Positions 35,361 through 46,760 of a stretch of 64,000 nt of DNA are shown here, one piece after another. The notes under the pieces are model-generated. The model was not told the DNA's origin, searched no databases, and saw only the letters and a list, made by a program, of their open reading frames with translations. The DNA lies in NCBI GenBank assembly GCA_004794785.1, contig SJOL01009519.1, positions 753,156 through 817,155 on the forward strand, given 5' to 3'. A program made the position numbers and the translations under genes. The stretch's first letter is position 1; each line of letters starts with the position of its first letter. The stretch comes from Opisthorchis felineus. Lineage: Eukaryota; Platyhelminthes; Trematoda; Opisthorchiida; Opisthorchiidae.

Positions 35361-35818
35361 AGCAGTTGTAGCCATCCCAGTGACCTATTTAAAGATCCCC
35401 CACTCATAATGCAGGTTCCTGAAACACTACCGCCATCACTATTTACAAATAAGCGAATCACTGTCCTTGTCCACACCACTAACATAATCAGTGACTGAAA
35501 CTTTGATAGCTAGTACAATCCGTACACAGTCTGGAGCTGATGTTTGATGAAAAAGGATCTCGCACTCCTACGATAAAACATATATGGAGGAGACGCTTGT
35601 TATGGCTGCATTTGACCAACTACATTCCACAGAAGACGGCGATATCAAATTCAGTTTAGCAAGGTGGTAAAGTGGGAATGGTCTGACAGAGGACAAGTCC
35701 AAAAGGTTCTATAGGGGAAATGCTTCTAGTATTCGCATAGAACGCAACTGATATGGAAGAAAAAATGATCCAAAGCACCTCACGTGAAAGCTGAAAGTCA
35801 AATATAGATGACAGGAGA
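35361..35818. other. DNA downstream of the acyltransferase gene
   Basis: No gene. It presumably includes the 3' UTR of the - strand gene. No canonical AATAAA on the - strand is evident within these 450 bases. Confidence 0.4.
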
Positions 35819-37100
35819 TTAAATAACGTGATCCGAATTCCGATGCCTGGTGATAGGACGGCGTCCGAAAAGAAGGAAACAGAAAAAACTACGGAGCCGT
35901 GTCAAAAACTGACTAATGCTACACACAAAAGCAGACCTCATCTGGCGTCGCCAGACAGTTGAGTTGGAGTTGATTGTAACAAGCTGATCATGCATCAATA
36001 GTAAAATCCATAGAAATGACCCGATATTGTACAAAAGGAAAACAATACAAGGAGAAAATCTTTTGTACAGGCAAACAAAAGTCTCCCAGAGTTTTTCGGA
36101 CTCAGTGGAAGGGCAGGTGACGGCCAATGTGTAGAGGGTGAACACAATATAACCACCGGTAAACAAAACGCACACGAATAGAAACAGGAAGAATCGGTGC
36201 TGGTTTGTGTAAGATACACATTTCATTATGAACAGGCAGTGATGATCCATGTTGTTTATACAGCGCTCACATAATTTGCAATGCTTGATCCGAGCAGTGG
36301 CCGAAGGCAATATGTCCAGTTTACAATGAGGACAATAAAGGTCGATCAGCTGATAAGGTTGGGAATGGAGGAGTTCTGGGTTGGGATCTAAAAGCTGTTT
36401 TGTGATCTCCAAAGCCTCTTTCTCGACCAAGTAAAGGATACCAGGATCGATGGAAGAGAATGGAATGGGCTGCTGGTCGTCGATAACGTAGCCTGGATCA
36501 GAAAACACTAGACTTAAAAATAGAAACGAAATCACGACGGGCACGATGAGCAGAAAGACAAAGTAACTGTGGTGGTACCAATCTGGATGTTGGGGGGAGG
36601 GGTACAAGTGGAAAATAACCAAATGAAGCGTGCTCAGAAATCCGGCAACAAATGCGCCCATGAAGAATGGATTCGGCCTATTTGTGCCGTCGGATAGCCG
36701 ATGGCTTTGTCTCGCAAAAACCAGTAAAGACAATGCACCGACAGTGAAGTAGATGAAAGGCGATTGGAATTGAGAAGCAAGTAGGAAGCTTACGAAACTC
36801 AATGTTATTGGCAAAAGAGCAAAACTAACCCACGTGACGGCATAAATATGTAACAAGAGCTTCAGCGCTAACGCTGCGGAGAACCTACCAACGAGTGTCT
36901 GGGCAAGATACATCAAAATCGTTAACGCCAAATTAGAATGGAGTCTTTTGGCCATATCAAATACCGTTTCACCACATTTGTTGCGCATCCCACTCAGAGA
37001 GACAGCAGATAATCCATTTGGTAAGAGCAAGGGGACGGTTAGTAGGGACCAAACGACATTATGTACTTTGGAGTTGGCTCTATTGTGTTTTGCATAGAAC
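35819..37100 (-). CDS. HIP14-like (ZDHHC13/17-type) palmitoyltransferase, terminal exon
   Basis: Terminal exon of 1,282 bases, 426 residues and a stop (TAA at 35821-35819). It starts after an excellent acceptor (CTTCACTGTTCCCTTAG, ending at 37101). Membrane-bound protein S-acyltransferases of this family palmitoylate cysteines of client proteins, mostly at the Golgi. Exon residues: last ankyrin-type block 41-52 (KCGETVFDMAKR); membrane segments at roughly 73-110, 114-130, 145-166, 178-198, 303-327 and 350-369; SDPGYV at 200-205 (the DPG motif); zinc-binding Cys-rich domain 256-304 with CPHC, HC-x2-C and DHHC at 285-288. All Cys and His ligands are present. However, DHHC is followed by LF not PW, KC replaces NC, and the usual TTxE motif reads NSTVW. 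Activity is likely but unproven. Confidence 0.9.
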
Positions 37101-37842
37101 CTAAGGGAACAGTGAAGATAGAAAGTTAATTGGCCCTCAATAAGTATGCTGAGAAATGAATACAATAAAATGTAAGCACACAGTATATAAGTGACCCACA
37201 GCCTATTTCACACTACGCACTCTTTGCAGAAAGCGATTGTCCCCCTTGCTGAAGCAGACGAAATATCCCAAATAATGAGAAAAATATTCGTTCTCGACTA
37301 TCATTCGAAACTGCAGCAGCCAAGGAAACCACATAGCGCGTGAGTAAAATTAATCGAAGCACAATGGAAATGGCATGGCAACAGGGACTACTATACCAGC
37401 TGGCTACGATTTGCAACTGACGATTATGGGGATTCTCAAACTAATGTACTATTCCATAGGATGTTGGCGACAACTATTGGATTTTCTGCCACTTTCTAAA
37501 GTTAGAGAGCGATTAAAACATCCACTGAGAGCTCTCTCTACCAGTTATCTGTCAGCGCCATTCTATTCAACATGCAAGCATCAAATGAGACTTAACTACT
37601 ATGCCATTTCGACTTCGCAAAAAGAAACAACTATTTTGGTAAATCTAAGACATCCGGGCACGACTGGCCAAGACACGTTAACAACATTGACACAATTAAC
37701 TAAACACGATCTAGGAAGATATGCCTCAAGAGGACTGTTTTTTCCAAAGCCATCCATGGTAAAAAGAGCGCTTTTGTTTCCCTAATAGTCGTTGAGACCA
37801 GCTGAACGTAGACCAACTTCTTTGTGGCAATTCAAAACCTAC
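37101..37842 (-). other. Acyltransferase intron 2
   Basis: 742-base intron between CA|GTAGGT (donor at 37842) and CCCTTAG (acceptor at 37101). No repeat recognised. ORFs inside it (for example 37375-37785 +) are not supported. Confidence 0.7.
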
Positions 37843-38129
37843 TGAGTCATTGATCCTGAACAGGAAGAGGGGTTGACGGCGGCGTGCAAACAAGTATTTC
37901 CGCAGTGATCTTGAACTGACAGATCCCACCTCAGTTGATTACCAGATGTTCTTCCGGCACGCAACATATAGCGAAAAGCGTTCGCATTAGCGCGCGAACA
38001 GGCCAGATGGAATGGTGTGACCCCATGATTATCCATAGAATCAGGTTGCCCGGCATTTGGAAATTGTAAAAGCCAAGCGATCGTAAAGACTTGATCATTT
38101 TCGACCGCATAGTGCATCGCAATACGCCC
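37843..38129 (-). CDS. HIP14-like palmitoyltransferase, ankyrin exon 2
   Basis: 287-base exon from CTATCCAG|GGGCGT (38129) to CA|GTAGGT (37843). It enters in phase 0 and leaves in phase 2, which fits the first base of the next exon exactly. It codes for about 95 residues of ankyrin repeats: GRIAMHYAVENDQVFTIAWL, then HGVTPFHLACSRANANAFRY, then HCGNTCLHAAV. Ankyrin repeats of HIP14-type enzymes recruit substrates and give Golgi localisation. The donor lies 5 codons before an in-frame TAG would be met if the intron were retained, so the spliced model is preferred. Confidence 0.85.
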
Positions 38130-38729
38130 CTGGATAGAACAAAACGTTTGAAAGGCTGAATTTTGGATTCAGTTTAAACAAAAACAAATCCAGACAAAAA
38201 TCATCAAGGCTTCTGAAACCCCGATTGATCGAATTCAGGCGTACTAAACTAAACCACCAAGTTCATCATAACAGCTAAGCTGCTTATGAGTATGCATTTA
38301 AAGTTGGGCGGAATTCCTCGATGAAATCATGCAACTGGAAATTACACTGCATATTCAGCTTAATAAACTCTAATCATGAACAAAGGAGGTCACTAGAAGA
38401 CCTCTGCCTCTCGACTTCCCCTGTCTAGGCTTGGGCAACCTGGCAGTATCCCAGCCCTCGTGCTGCCTTCGGGTGGCATGGCAGTTAGGCACCGAAAGGG
38501 TGCTACAGCTGAACGAACGATTTACTGGAAGAGATGGTTACCACATGTCAGCGGCTGTCTGGAACAATCAGATAGCGCTGTACCAAGTAGAAATATGCGT
38601 CTCATTTGTTGTCCTGCGTGCTTGAACTGCGTCTAAACAACTGTTGTTTTGAAAAGTCTACAGCATCGTACTCAACGCTGTGACAGGTACCAGTACAATT
38701 GTAAACAGCATCCGTGCAATAAAACTCAC
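38130..38729 (-). other. Acyltransferase intron 1, with SINE insertion
   Basis: Runs from the GTGAGT donor (38729) to the CTATCCAG acceptor (38130). It contains the SINE fragment at 38399-38520 on the opposite strand. Confidence 0.7.
38399..38520 (+). mobile_element. SINE copy, 5' truncated
   Basis: Body and tail of the tRNA-derived SINE: GGCTTGGGCAACCTGGCAGT, TGCCTTCGGGTGGCATGGCA, then GGCACCGAAAGGGTGCTACA. The tRNA-like head is missing. It is antisense to the acyltransferase gene. Confidence 0.7.
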
Positions 38730-39124
38730 CTGGCTATCTACTTGGCTTAAGTCAGCACCACTGCGCATAAGCATGTATAAAATGGCCGTCTGTCCACGAC
38801 TTGCTGCAATATGTACAGCTGAGATTCCATTATCGGTCAGCACAGATGGACATACACCAGCTCGTAAGAGAGAGGCGACTAAGATTGCATCACCACGAAG
38901 ACAGGCCCTGTGTAGCAGACTGTATCCTAGCCTATCTTTTACCGAAAGTTCGGACGGGGACCGTATGAGGAAATGAAGAGCGCATCGCTTCGGTGGTTCC
39001 CTAGTGAACAATTCCCACACGCTCAGTTTGTCGGTAGCAGAAGCCCAACATCCAGGCTGCTGTATAATTGACATTGGAGTGAAAATCCTAAGCTTGGAAA
39101 GACATTGTTGGACATCCAAAGTAA
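38730..39124 (-). CDS. HIP14-like palmitoyltransferase, ankyrin exon 1 (N-terminal exon missing)
   Basis: 395-base exon after TTTTTTCTCTTCAG (acceptor at 39125), ending GATAGCCAG|GTGAGT. Its first two bases complete a split codon, so at least one exon lies further 5' (to the right). It codes 131 residues. The first ~60 (DVQQCLSKLRIFTP onward) are loosely ankyrin-like, then clear repeats follow: DRLGYSLLHRACLRGDAILV and DNGISAVHIAASRGQTAILY, ending GADLSQVDSQ. Joined to exons 2 and 3 it gives about 650 residues, close to the size of HIP14 family enzymes, so only a short N-terminus is missing. I could not find that exon; it may be small or beyond the repeat-filled DNA to the right. Confidence 0.85.
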
Positions 39125-39513
39125 CTGAAGAGAAAAAAGACAATTACAGTCGAATCCATGCAACTCCGCAATAGTAGTTTAGTTTAGACACCCAACTCAC
39201 TAAAAAATTCAGCGGTGTCTCATACGTCTCTCTCGTCACGACTAATAACGAAAACCGAAAGCGTCCAAAACGTTCTGAATAGAAAGAGTCGATAGGTGAC
39301 CTAATCGAGGCTTTCAAAGTTAGAGAGCAGCAAAAGTCCAGTAAAAACACCACCGGTGGCACCGCGGATGAAACAGCAGATACTGGGCTGAGGGATCAAT
39401 CACTTGGACTTAAGCCCTTAAGCATGACTTTTTCTCTAACAGTTGTGGGTAATTGAAACAAACTACCAGAGGCGGTCTGCTGTGGTTGCCGTCAGTAATC
39501 TGTCACCGGGCCC
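39125..39513 (-). other. 5' flank or intron of the acyltransferase gene
   Basis: Upstream of ankyrin exon 1. No start exon or promoter could be assigned. Confidence 0.4.
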
Positions 39514-39849
39514 CTAACAAATCCAGGGATCCAATGTTTGGATGAGGTTGGCTGGGTTGTACCGCATACAGAAGTTCCGGCTTTGAGTAGCGCTTTGGAT
39601 ATCTACTCTACGTGGCCGTTTATATCTTACATCAGACCGTCCAACAGGCGTTCGACCAGCTGGTTCTGACAGCTTCGTTTCATTTCTGTGTCCACTAGCT
39701 TCTCCATGACTAAGCGAAGTGTGCGCGTTTTGCACAAACCTGTGCAATGAAAAGCAAGATTGGACAAGTGAACTGTCGGAGTCCACGATGGTATCCCAGA
39801 AGTAGCAGCAGGAAGTGATCGACCCTAGCCGCCGGTAACCGACGGCACA
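39514..39849 (-). mobile_element. RTE-type endonuclease C-terminal fragment
   Basis: The - strand reads AVGYRRLGSITSCCYFWDTI then VDSDSSLVQSCFSLHRF, the end of the APE-type endonuclease and start of the linker. It is cut on its 5' side by the SINE-like repeat at 39850. Confidence 0.65.
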
Positions 39850-40081
39850 CTCACGAGGAGACTGGATCTTTCCGTGGTGGGACGGTATGCGTGCCTCCGT
39901 GACCCATCGAACTATACTGGGTGATGTCCGTGTGACACTCCCGGAGTCTCTTATACCAGGTTGGTAGATGGTTAGGAGCCTGACCAACAGAGTCTCCTGG
40001 TCCTTTAGCTTGGGGGTTAGAACATGTGTGGCGGCTTGTCCCATAAAAAATGGTAATGTACTTGCATTTCCCGCCAAACAT
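39850..40081 (+). repeat. Second SINE-like repeat, copy 2
   Basis: Copy of the repeat at 22874-23094, with ACCCATCGAACTATACTGGG, the GTCTCCTGG block, GGGGGTTAGAACATG and GGTAATGTACTTGCATTTCC. It directly abuts the RTE endonuclease fragment. Confidence 0.55.
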
Positions 40082-40112
40082 CAAAAGGGTGCTACAGCTG
40101 AACGATTTTTCT
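40082..40112 (+). repeat. SINE tail scrap
   Basis: AAAAGGGTGCTACAGCTGAACG matches the 3' end of the tRNA-derived SINE. Confidence 0.45.
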
Positions 40113-40191
40113 TCCTTCACATTGTGAGAACGGTATTCTCCTCGGCTCAGTTATCAGTCTGACGCCCCCAAGATAGCGTCTCGTCAAAAAC

Positions 40192-40500
40192 ACCTATCAA
40201 AGGTGCTCAACGTATATTAACGTCCAAATTCAGGTCAAAAACGCGCTGACAACGCGTCGTATATAATGTATGTCCCGCGACAACTTTCTGGAAATCCAGT
40301 GGCCTTCTGGATGAGGCATTAGCAACCGGCATCTGGCGAATACTGGGTCGTGATTCGTTGTTGGGTGCAGAAGTTCGACCAATCAGAGCTCGCCCTGATG
40401 CCGGACTGGCAGGCGGACCGAACGTTTGACCAGTCGTGTGCTGGATAGGCTGTCGGACGTAGCAGCGCCTAAATGCTAGCGTTAAAGGGGCATTCATGTG
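40192..40500 (-). repeat. TATA-containing repeat, copy 1
   Basis: The - strand matches 62885-63185 over about 300 bases: TTTAACGCTAGCATTTAGGC, GTCCGGCATCAGG, GACCCAGTATTCGCCAGATG, GGATTTCCAGAAAGTTGTCG, then a TATATA sequence and CACCTTTG. A third copy is at 56889-57135. The CCAAT-like GATTGGTC and TATATA suggest a retroelement promoter or terminal-repeat region. Confidence 0.6.
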
Positions 40501-40769
40501 GAAAACCGCCTAACACAATTTTGCTCCCCTCTCCCCACCCTAATAATAACTCTCTCCTTGTAGGCCCAGCACTGCGGCTCGCCGACTCCATTCGTCCTGC
40601 ATCGGTTTTGCAAGCAAGTCTGCGCGTCATCCGGCGCCGGCATCCCCAGGCATCTCGAACTTATTCTTCAAGCCCCGACGGTCAGTCTATCTGGCCTCCA
40701 ATGTCCACAACCAGGTCAATAAGCATCTCTTGTTCTCGCACTGTACTCGCTTGGCTCTGATGTTTGCTT

Positions 40770-41160
40770 TCTACCAGAAACAAGAATTCAAGATTGAAGC
40801 ATAGTGGTTGAACTAACCACACCATCACTCTCCACTCGCTTCCGGCTGCACACTTTTGGCGATCTAGAGGCCGCTGCGGCAGGATGTGCATGGGTCGGAT
40901 TCGTCCTAATTCACCGGGCGGAAGGATCGTTTCCTGACTGTGTACCCATTGACAGTCACCTCTGCGCGGTTCGTCCGGCAACATCTGTGAAGGAGCCCCA
41001 CAAGGGGGAAGCTGACCGACGCCTTTTGCCTTGTCTTTTTACGCCTTAACTGACTGCAGCTCTGACGCCCAGGATGCCCTGTTTTGTCAAGCCAAAGCCT
41101 CGGATATCATTCTGGTTGCCGGGGTTCCGAATTCAAAAGAAGCATGGATTTGACTCGGTA
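40770..41160 (+). mobile_element. RTE-type endonuclease fragment
   Basis: Reads VVELTTPSLSTRFRLHTFGD then AAGCAWVGFVLIHRAEGSFP and IDSHLCAVRPATSVKE (40804-40995), the central APE endonuclease region. It continues with a frameshift into SDAQDAL and AKASDIILVAG near 41060-41120. The copy breaks before the catalytic DMNAQ block. Confidence 0.65.
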
Positions 41161-41369
41161 GGTACGTGCGAACGGTGAAGGACTGCTTCAGCTACGAACT
41201 GGCCGCAAGCTGGTTTTATGCAGTACTAACTTCCGAAATAGCCGAAGTCCTCTAAACACATGTTGTCGTTGCGTATCTGATCGGTTACAATCAACGATCA
41301 TACGCGACTCGAGAACGGGAGCACAAACTGGCAGGTGTGACACGGGCCCAGCCACTCCCAGCACAGGAA

Positions 41370-41560
41370 GAATACCATTGGACCTTCGGACGAGAGCCTT
41401 TATTGCCCCAACCAAAGGCGAAATACAGCAGGAGCATCATCTGATGTATATTTTCCGAAAGATCCTGGGGAATGGTAAATTCGCTAGCACACAAATTGCA
41501 ACTGTCCGGTCCTTTTAGAATAATGCGCAACATGACGGAAGAGCGCGAAAGTCAAAATTC
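41370..41560 (+). repeat. Shared repeat, copy 1 (pair with 45905-46130)
   Basis: GGACCTTCGGACGAGAGCCT and GCAGGAGCATCATC align in order with GGACCTTCTGAGAACAGCAT and CCGGGAGCATCGTC at about 45921-45985. Both copies sit next to RTE endonuclease fragments. Family unknown. Confidence 0.5.
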
Positions 41561-41848
41561 GAGGTTGTGTTAATTAAATTTGGAAATAGCCTGATAGGCA
41601 GACGCTTTAAGGAATACTGATACCCCTAAAGGCCAAGGGGATTGAAGAGGGACAGAAAACCGGGAATGCCGGAGGGGTAGCTCAGTTGATCCGTGCGACC
41701 GGCTCCCCGAAACCACATGTGAATAAAACCACCAAGGATCAGAATGGAGCAACCATCTTGACTAAACAAGAACGCCCTGGCTGGTGCACCGAAAACATGC
41801 TTGGCCACATGCTGCCACTCATTTGGAGCCTGCAGCTGACGGAGAACC

Positions 41849-43365
41849 ATGGACAGTGAATGTGGAACCCCTACGGCCTTAGAGGTCTATGACTGCATAT
41901 GTTATTTCAAGCGCCACCGAGCTCCTGGTCCGGATAACCTCCCAGCCGTATTGTTCAAAGATAAGGTTAAAGTTCTCAGTCAGAGCTCGTCTGATGTGCT
42001 TGCCTGTATTTGGGAAAAGGAGTCTGTCCCATGCAACTGGGGTGAGTCGGTTATAGTGCCCATTTTCAAGAAAATGCTCGTAGTGCGTGCGGTAACCAAT
42101 GGGGCTCAGCTTAACCCCGATGGTAACGAGACTGTTGGCGTCATTGCTTGTTCACCACCCTATGGTGGATCGCGAAACACTAACTCAAGAGCATCGAGCA
42201 AAATTCTGGCCTGGTAGATGTTTCGTTGACCAATCTTTACACCCCACCAAATGCTAGAGCAAAGCCATACGTACAAACGACCCACAATTTTAGTATCCCT
42301 GGTTTCCCAGGACACATTTGACCTGGTTGACCGGTTTGTTCTTTTTGAAAGAATTTACCATCAGGGATTGCCCCAGAAGTTTGTGAACATAATACTTTGC
42401 TTGTATTTTCAGGCTTGTTGACTCGTGAGAGTATACGGAGAGCTCCCAAAAGCTTTCATGCACAAAGTGGTGTCGGGCAGGTGTACCCACTCTCTCCATT
42501 CCTGGTTTTCAAATGGCCTCGGAAAAAATTTGTCTTTGTAGAAAATGCGCAGCTATCTTTCGGATGAACTGACAAAAGTCAATGTCCCATTATCTGCACT
42601 TTGCACCCACAAAATATAAGTTCATACTCCTGGAAAATCGTCACTCAATAGGTCGCCTGAAACTCAGGGAGATGCACTCGAAATTGTGGAGCGTTTCACG
42701 TACCTTGGAAGTTGCATGTGTTCTGAGTGTTGTGTGACCGGTAAAGTCATCTCACGAAACTGCAAGATTCAGCTCGTGTTTGCTAATTTGAGACACCTAT
42801 GGCGCCAAAACTGCACAGTCATGAATCTGAAGAAAGGTGTGTACCCGGCTACAGTATGGCTGTTTTGTTGCATAGCTGTGAGACGGCCTGTTCGGGCAGC
42901 GGAGCTGAGACTTCTTCGTATATTCGACAATTGTTGTCCCAGGACCATAGCTTGTGTGGATTGGTGTCGGACACTTCGTAACAAGGCGATTAGAAAGCGA
43001 GTTTTCGGCTGTGCAACAGAGACCCCCATAAAAGGGTATGTCCACCACCAGAATATGCGTTGGTTAGGCCCTGTAATGTGTAGATCTAACCATCGTTTGC
43101 CGAAAAGAGAGCTACTTCTCCCGCCTAATTAACAGTGGCGGAAGCAGAGAGGTGGCCAACGCTTAACCTGACGGACGTTTGGGTCTGTCGGAATTAATCG
43201 TCTTCGAGGATGGTGACCGCGGGCTTGGTTGAAGACAGCGCAAGTTATGCGTGCAAGTCGATCTCAATGTCATTCCTGTTGTCGGTTTCTATCCAGATTG
43301 CCCGAATGTGTGTCTGGAGGTGTAGGCACCTCGGAATGATTGCAGTAAGCTAGTATTAAGCCGCT
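41849..43365 (+). mobile_element. RTE-type RT fragment with 3' end
   Basis: RT N-terminal block at 41849-42075 (CYFKRHRAPGPDNLPAVLFK, then VPCNWGESVIVPIFKK). The middle of the RT is degenerate. The C-terminal region at 42686-43132 reads ERFTYLGSCM, FANLRHLWRQNC and RWLGPVMCRSNHRLPKRELL. The 3' UTR block GGTGTAGGCACCTCGGAATG (43319-43338) matches the end of the element at 59.8 kb (inverted), which places both in one subfamily. Broken by stops and a deletion. Confidence 0.7.
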
Positions 43366-45491
43366 TCTTCGTCCACTTAAATTCTTTTCCTCAACATAAC
43401 GCTTCCAATTCAGTCGTGCCTGTACGCTAGAGAAGCAACAGTGTTGAACACTGATATCATGCTGCCGATGATTGGTGATGATTAACCAAGGACGATGTGG
43501 CCCATTTGGATTTGGAAGTTCCGTTAGTAAGATTGTTATTGCAAAAGCATGGCCTGTGATTGGCACACGTCTAAAGTAGACTATTTCCGTTGTTCGTACC
43601 TATCGTATCCAACCCAAGACGACCATCCAGTTGGAACCGAGCAGCGCTCAGCCTACCTACCTGCGCGTTGATGTTACCACCAACCACAACGATTTCTGAG
43701 CCTTAAGCCCGTGGTGAAATAGCACCCAGAGTGTCACAGAAACCGGTTCGGCAGATTCTAACCTGCAGTCCGCTGAAGCGTAGGCAGAAACAATAGACAC
43801 GTTGCGATTGGCCTCACTTTATGGAGATCATCTCAACGACTGCCAAATGAACGGTGCGGCGGCGACCAACAACGGGTATCTAAGCAAGAAGCGGCGATTC
43901 CGCTCCGTCGCCCAATACAAAACCCGCCTCATCACATCCAGTTGCAGTAGCCTCTGCATCACCAGAGCTGCGCAGCCGAAACCTGGAAGGGAGCGAGAGG
44001 CGAACAGTTCAGTTACAACATTTTCGTCCTCTATCTTTGCCTCTGACAGACAGCACGCATCAATACGGGGAGAATCAGGCGTACGAGCAAGGGCCGTTTG
44101 TTGTCCCGCTTGCCTCAGTGTGCAAACGGTAAGAACAGGTTTCGATGTTTGGATTTAGACTCCGAAGTGCTTAGGGTTGTCAGTGAAGTCGAACACACAT
44201 AAGCTGCAGCTGAGTGTGATGAGTGGCGGCAAAGAGGTCAGACCTAATGCTAGGCTCTGCGGAGGGTGCATTTAAGATGAGGTGGGGTGCGATAGAAGAG
44301 GGAACATGTGAAAGTTTAAAAACGGAGGCGCCAATAGAGGCGCGTTTTTTCTCGCCCGCCCTGCTGCATGCAGCATGTAAAGCGACCCGGTTAATGTTCA
44401 GTTTCACTGCATGCCGTGATTATGGGAGGCTAGCTGCCATTTAACCCCGTTGTGAGTTTCCCAACTTCACTCACGCTTTTCACGTTTCAGTACAGATGTT
44501 TTTACTTTATTTCTTCTTCCAACGGGCGAGTACGGTTAACGTTTCATTCGTCCGTATACAAAATCTCCATAGATTGTGTTGCAGGAGGCCATCCTAACCA
44601 TTCTTCAAAGTGTCCGGCCCATCCTTCCTGTCAACATTTTTGCGGTTGATTTAACCAGCCAACTTCTTCACCTACCGTTTCACTAATCGTTGCTTTCCTG
44701 AGGTGATGGACTTTGTCAGTCGACAAACGTTACGGCCACTTTTGTTAGCTCAAGCGTTCTCCATATCTCGAACTTTCAATGTCCACCAAAGCTCCTGATC
44801 TTTCCCTAGGCTATTCACTATTTGGCTTTGGCGGGATTTATATGCGCAATCCTGCTAGTTGCCTGCTGGTACAGATTTCCCGGCGTCAATGAGGACTGGC
44901 GATTTTGACTATACTGGCTGGTCATTTGATCTCAACGGAAAAGTCAGCCGAACAGCACTGAATTTCTCTAGCATAGCTCCTTTTACGTTACAATTGAGGT
45001 TCGGATGCTCTTCTAAGATGGTGGATTCGCTTCCTCCCTGCAAACGTGCTAAAACCTGAAAAGAAACTGAACTGTCAGGCGTGCACGCGCAATGGTGTGA
45101 TCGGGATCAAGTTTTCGCCCCCAGAGGAAGGGCAGTCTTGATATGTGGCTCTCCGTCGGTGACTGATTGTTACGCGATTCAATTGAGCCCACAGTAAAAT
45201 CGGCAATTGGAGGCCGCAAGGTTACGCGAAGCGAGCCTTTAGGCTAGAAATTCGTACTGGCCGGAAGCATATAATAATCAACACACAACTAGAGGAGTCG
45301 TACTTCGCTGACTGAGTGGAAGCGTCCACTCCGGATGTCGGTGTACGGAGTTCAGACAATTGACTCGCCTTTCTTGTCATCAGCAATGATGTCTATGTAA
45401 GTGCTTCTTGCTTGATCACTGAGTCCGGATAGTTTTCGACAGAAGCTGTTCTCTTCGTCATAAATGAAATGTGCTGAGGCATATGTCAATA
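43366..45491. other. Repeat-rich stretch, nothing assigned
   Basis: No gene. A short GGCGC direct duplication near 44325-44345 is visible. ORFs at 43802-44158 and 44859-45059 are not recognised. Confidence 0.4.
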
Positions 45492-45880
45492 CTACAGAAA
45501 GGCGCCCTTTTCATGCTGATTGGCACTGAGCTTGATTGAGCTGGAAAACGGGAAGGCGCAAACTTGACTGTTCACTGGAATCCAACCCAGCAAAACGCGC
45601 TCAGCTCTGGGGCTGGATGTTACTTCCACGCCATTATTACGAGTCATTGCTTCTGTATCACCGAGCACACGGAGAGAGAAATGTGAAAGAGCTGAGCCCT
45701 TCCATGGCGTTTTCAGATACACAAGCATGCCTGCGTCTCTTATGACTGTTTCGGAGTCACATCATCCGTCCATTATGAGATTATATAAGGTTTCAGACAG
45801 TACTGCCTGTTTTCCATTTTGACGTGGGGTACGGACCTGGTAATTTCCTATGTAGAATGGATCTCGTGTATTTATGTTAT
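45492..45880 (-). mobile_element. RTE-type endonuclease fragment, antisense
   Basis: The - strand reads LVYLKTPWKGSALSHFSLRV then GDTEAMTRNNGVEVTSS and VLLGWIPVNSQVCAFPFSSS. This is the same endonuclease region and subfamily as the copy at 57.7-58.2 kb. Confidence 0.6.
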
Positions 45881-45904
45881 GTACCTGTTATGTACCTCCT
45901 AGCG

Positions 45905-46130
45905 CAGAGAAAAGAGGACCGGACCTTCTGAGAACAGCATTTACTGCCTCAACCAAAGACGAAGTACACCGGGAGCATCGTCAAACGTGTATATTTTGGG
46001 TGAACTTGGGAAATGATAATTTTTTTAGCGCACACCAAGTGCAACTGGCCAATGGAAAAGAAGCGTTGGCATCTTAGAACTGAGCACAAGGTAGCGGAGA
46101 AGGCGCAAAATCTGAAGTTTACACTTTCGG
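45905..46130 (+). repeat. Shared repeat, copy 2 (pair with 41370-41560)
   Basis: Diverged copy of the 41.4-kb repeat (see that entry). The gap-free blocks keep order and orientation. Confidence 0.5.
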
Positions 46131-46204
46131 AAAATAGATTTGGCAGTAACTCGAAAATAAACGGATTTTGGGGATAATGATATACACAATAAATTAGCAA
46201 CGTT

Positions 46205-46760
46205 TTATTTTATTTAGAGTTAACAGGCAGCGAGGTGCATAGGTTACATCGGTCGGACAACTGACAACCAAATGACCCGGCAACGTTTGTATATGTGGTG
46301 AGAAGAATTAAGGAGATATCGGTGGACAAAAAACTGTTTGGGCAAATGAAAATTCACGGTTTACCGGGCCGAGGAATGGATTTGATTGTAGTAAACTACC
46401 TTGAGCCTTTGACCCAAAAGTCTCACACGCGAGGCAGCTGGCAATGGGGTTTGGTTTGACCAGCATCCTGGAGCCGACCATTCAAGAATCGGAACTGCTT
46501 GGCTGCAGAGGTTGGCCCAACCCGAAGGCGTAGGGCGTAAGGCATTGTTACCTCACCTTCGATGTGGCTGCTTTTTTAGCAGTGCTGGACATTTTGGTTT
46601 CAAAAGCATTTCGACCGCATTGAATAATGCACCAGCAGTCAGGGCCAACAATTGGGGGATCGGAGTGTGCGGTTTCCAGGGCCAACATTTTCTCATCCGC
46701 CCTTCATCTGGGGAAGGCAGGATCGCTGCTCCCACGATTATGAGCATGCTGATTGCCTCG
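46205..46760 (+). repeat. Long interspersed repeat, copy 1 (pair with 58345-59175)
   Basis: Shares ordered blocks with 58345-59175: GACAACTGACAACCAAATGA, GGTGGACAAAA, GGCAATRRGGTT and GGAGTGTGCGGTTT. Probably a non-coding end of a retroelement; the family is not identified. Confidence 0.5.

Noticed and set aside
37375..37785. 136-codon + strand ORF
   Set aside because: Falls in and upstream of the acyltransferase exon/intron structure on the other strand; no similarity recognised.
41672..41705. tRNA-like GGGGTAGCTCAGTTGATC
   Set aside because: A-box-like only. No B box at the right distance and no pairing acceptor stem; not called a tRNA.
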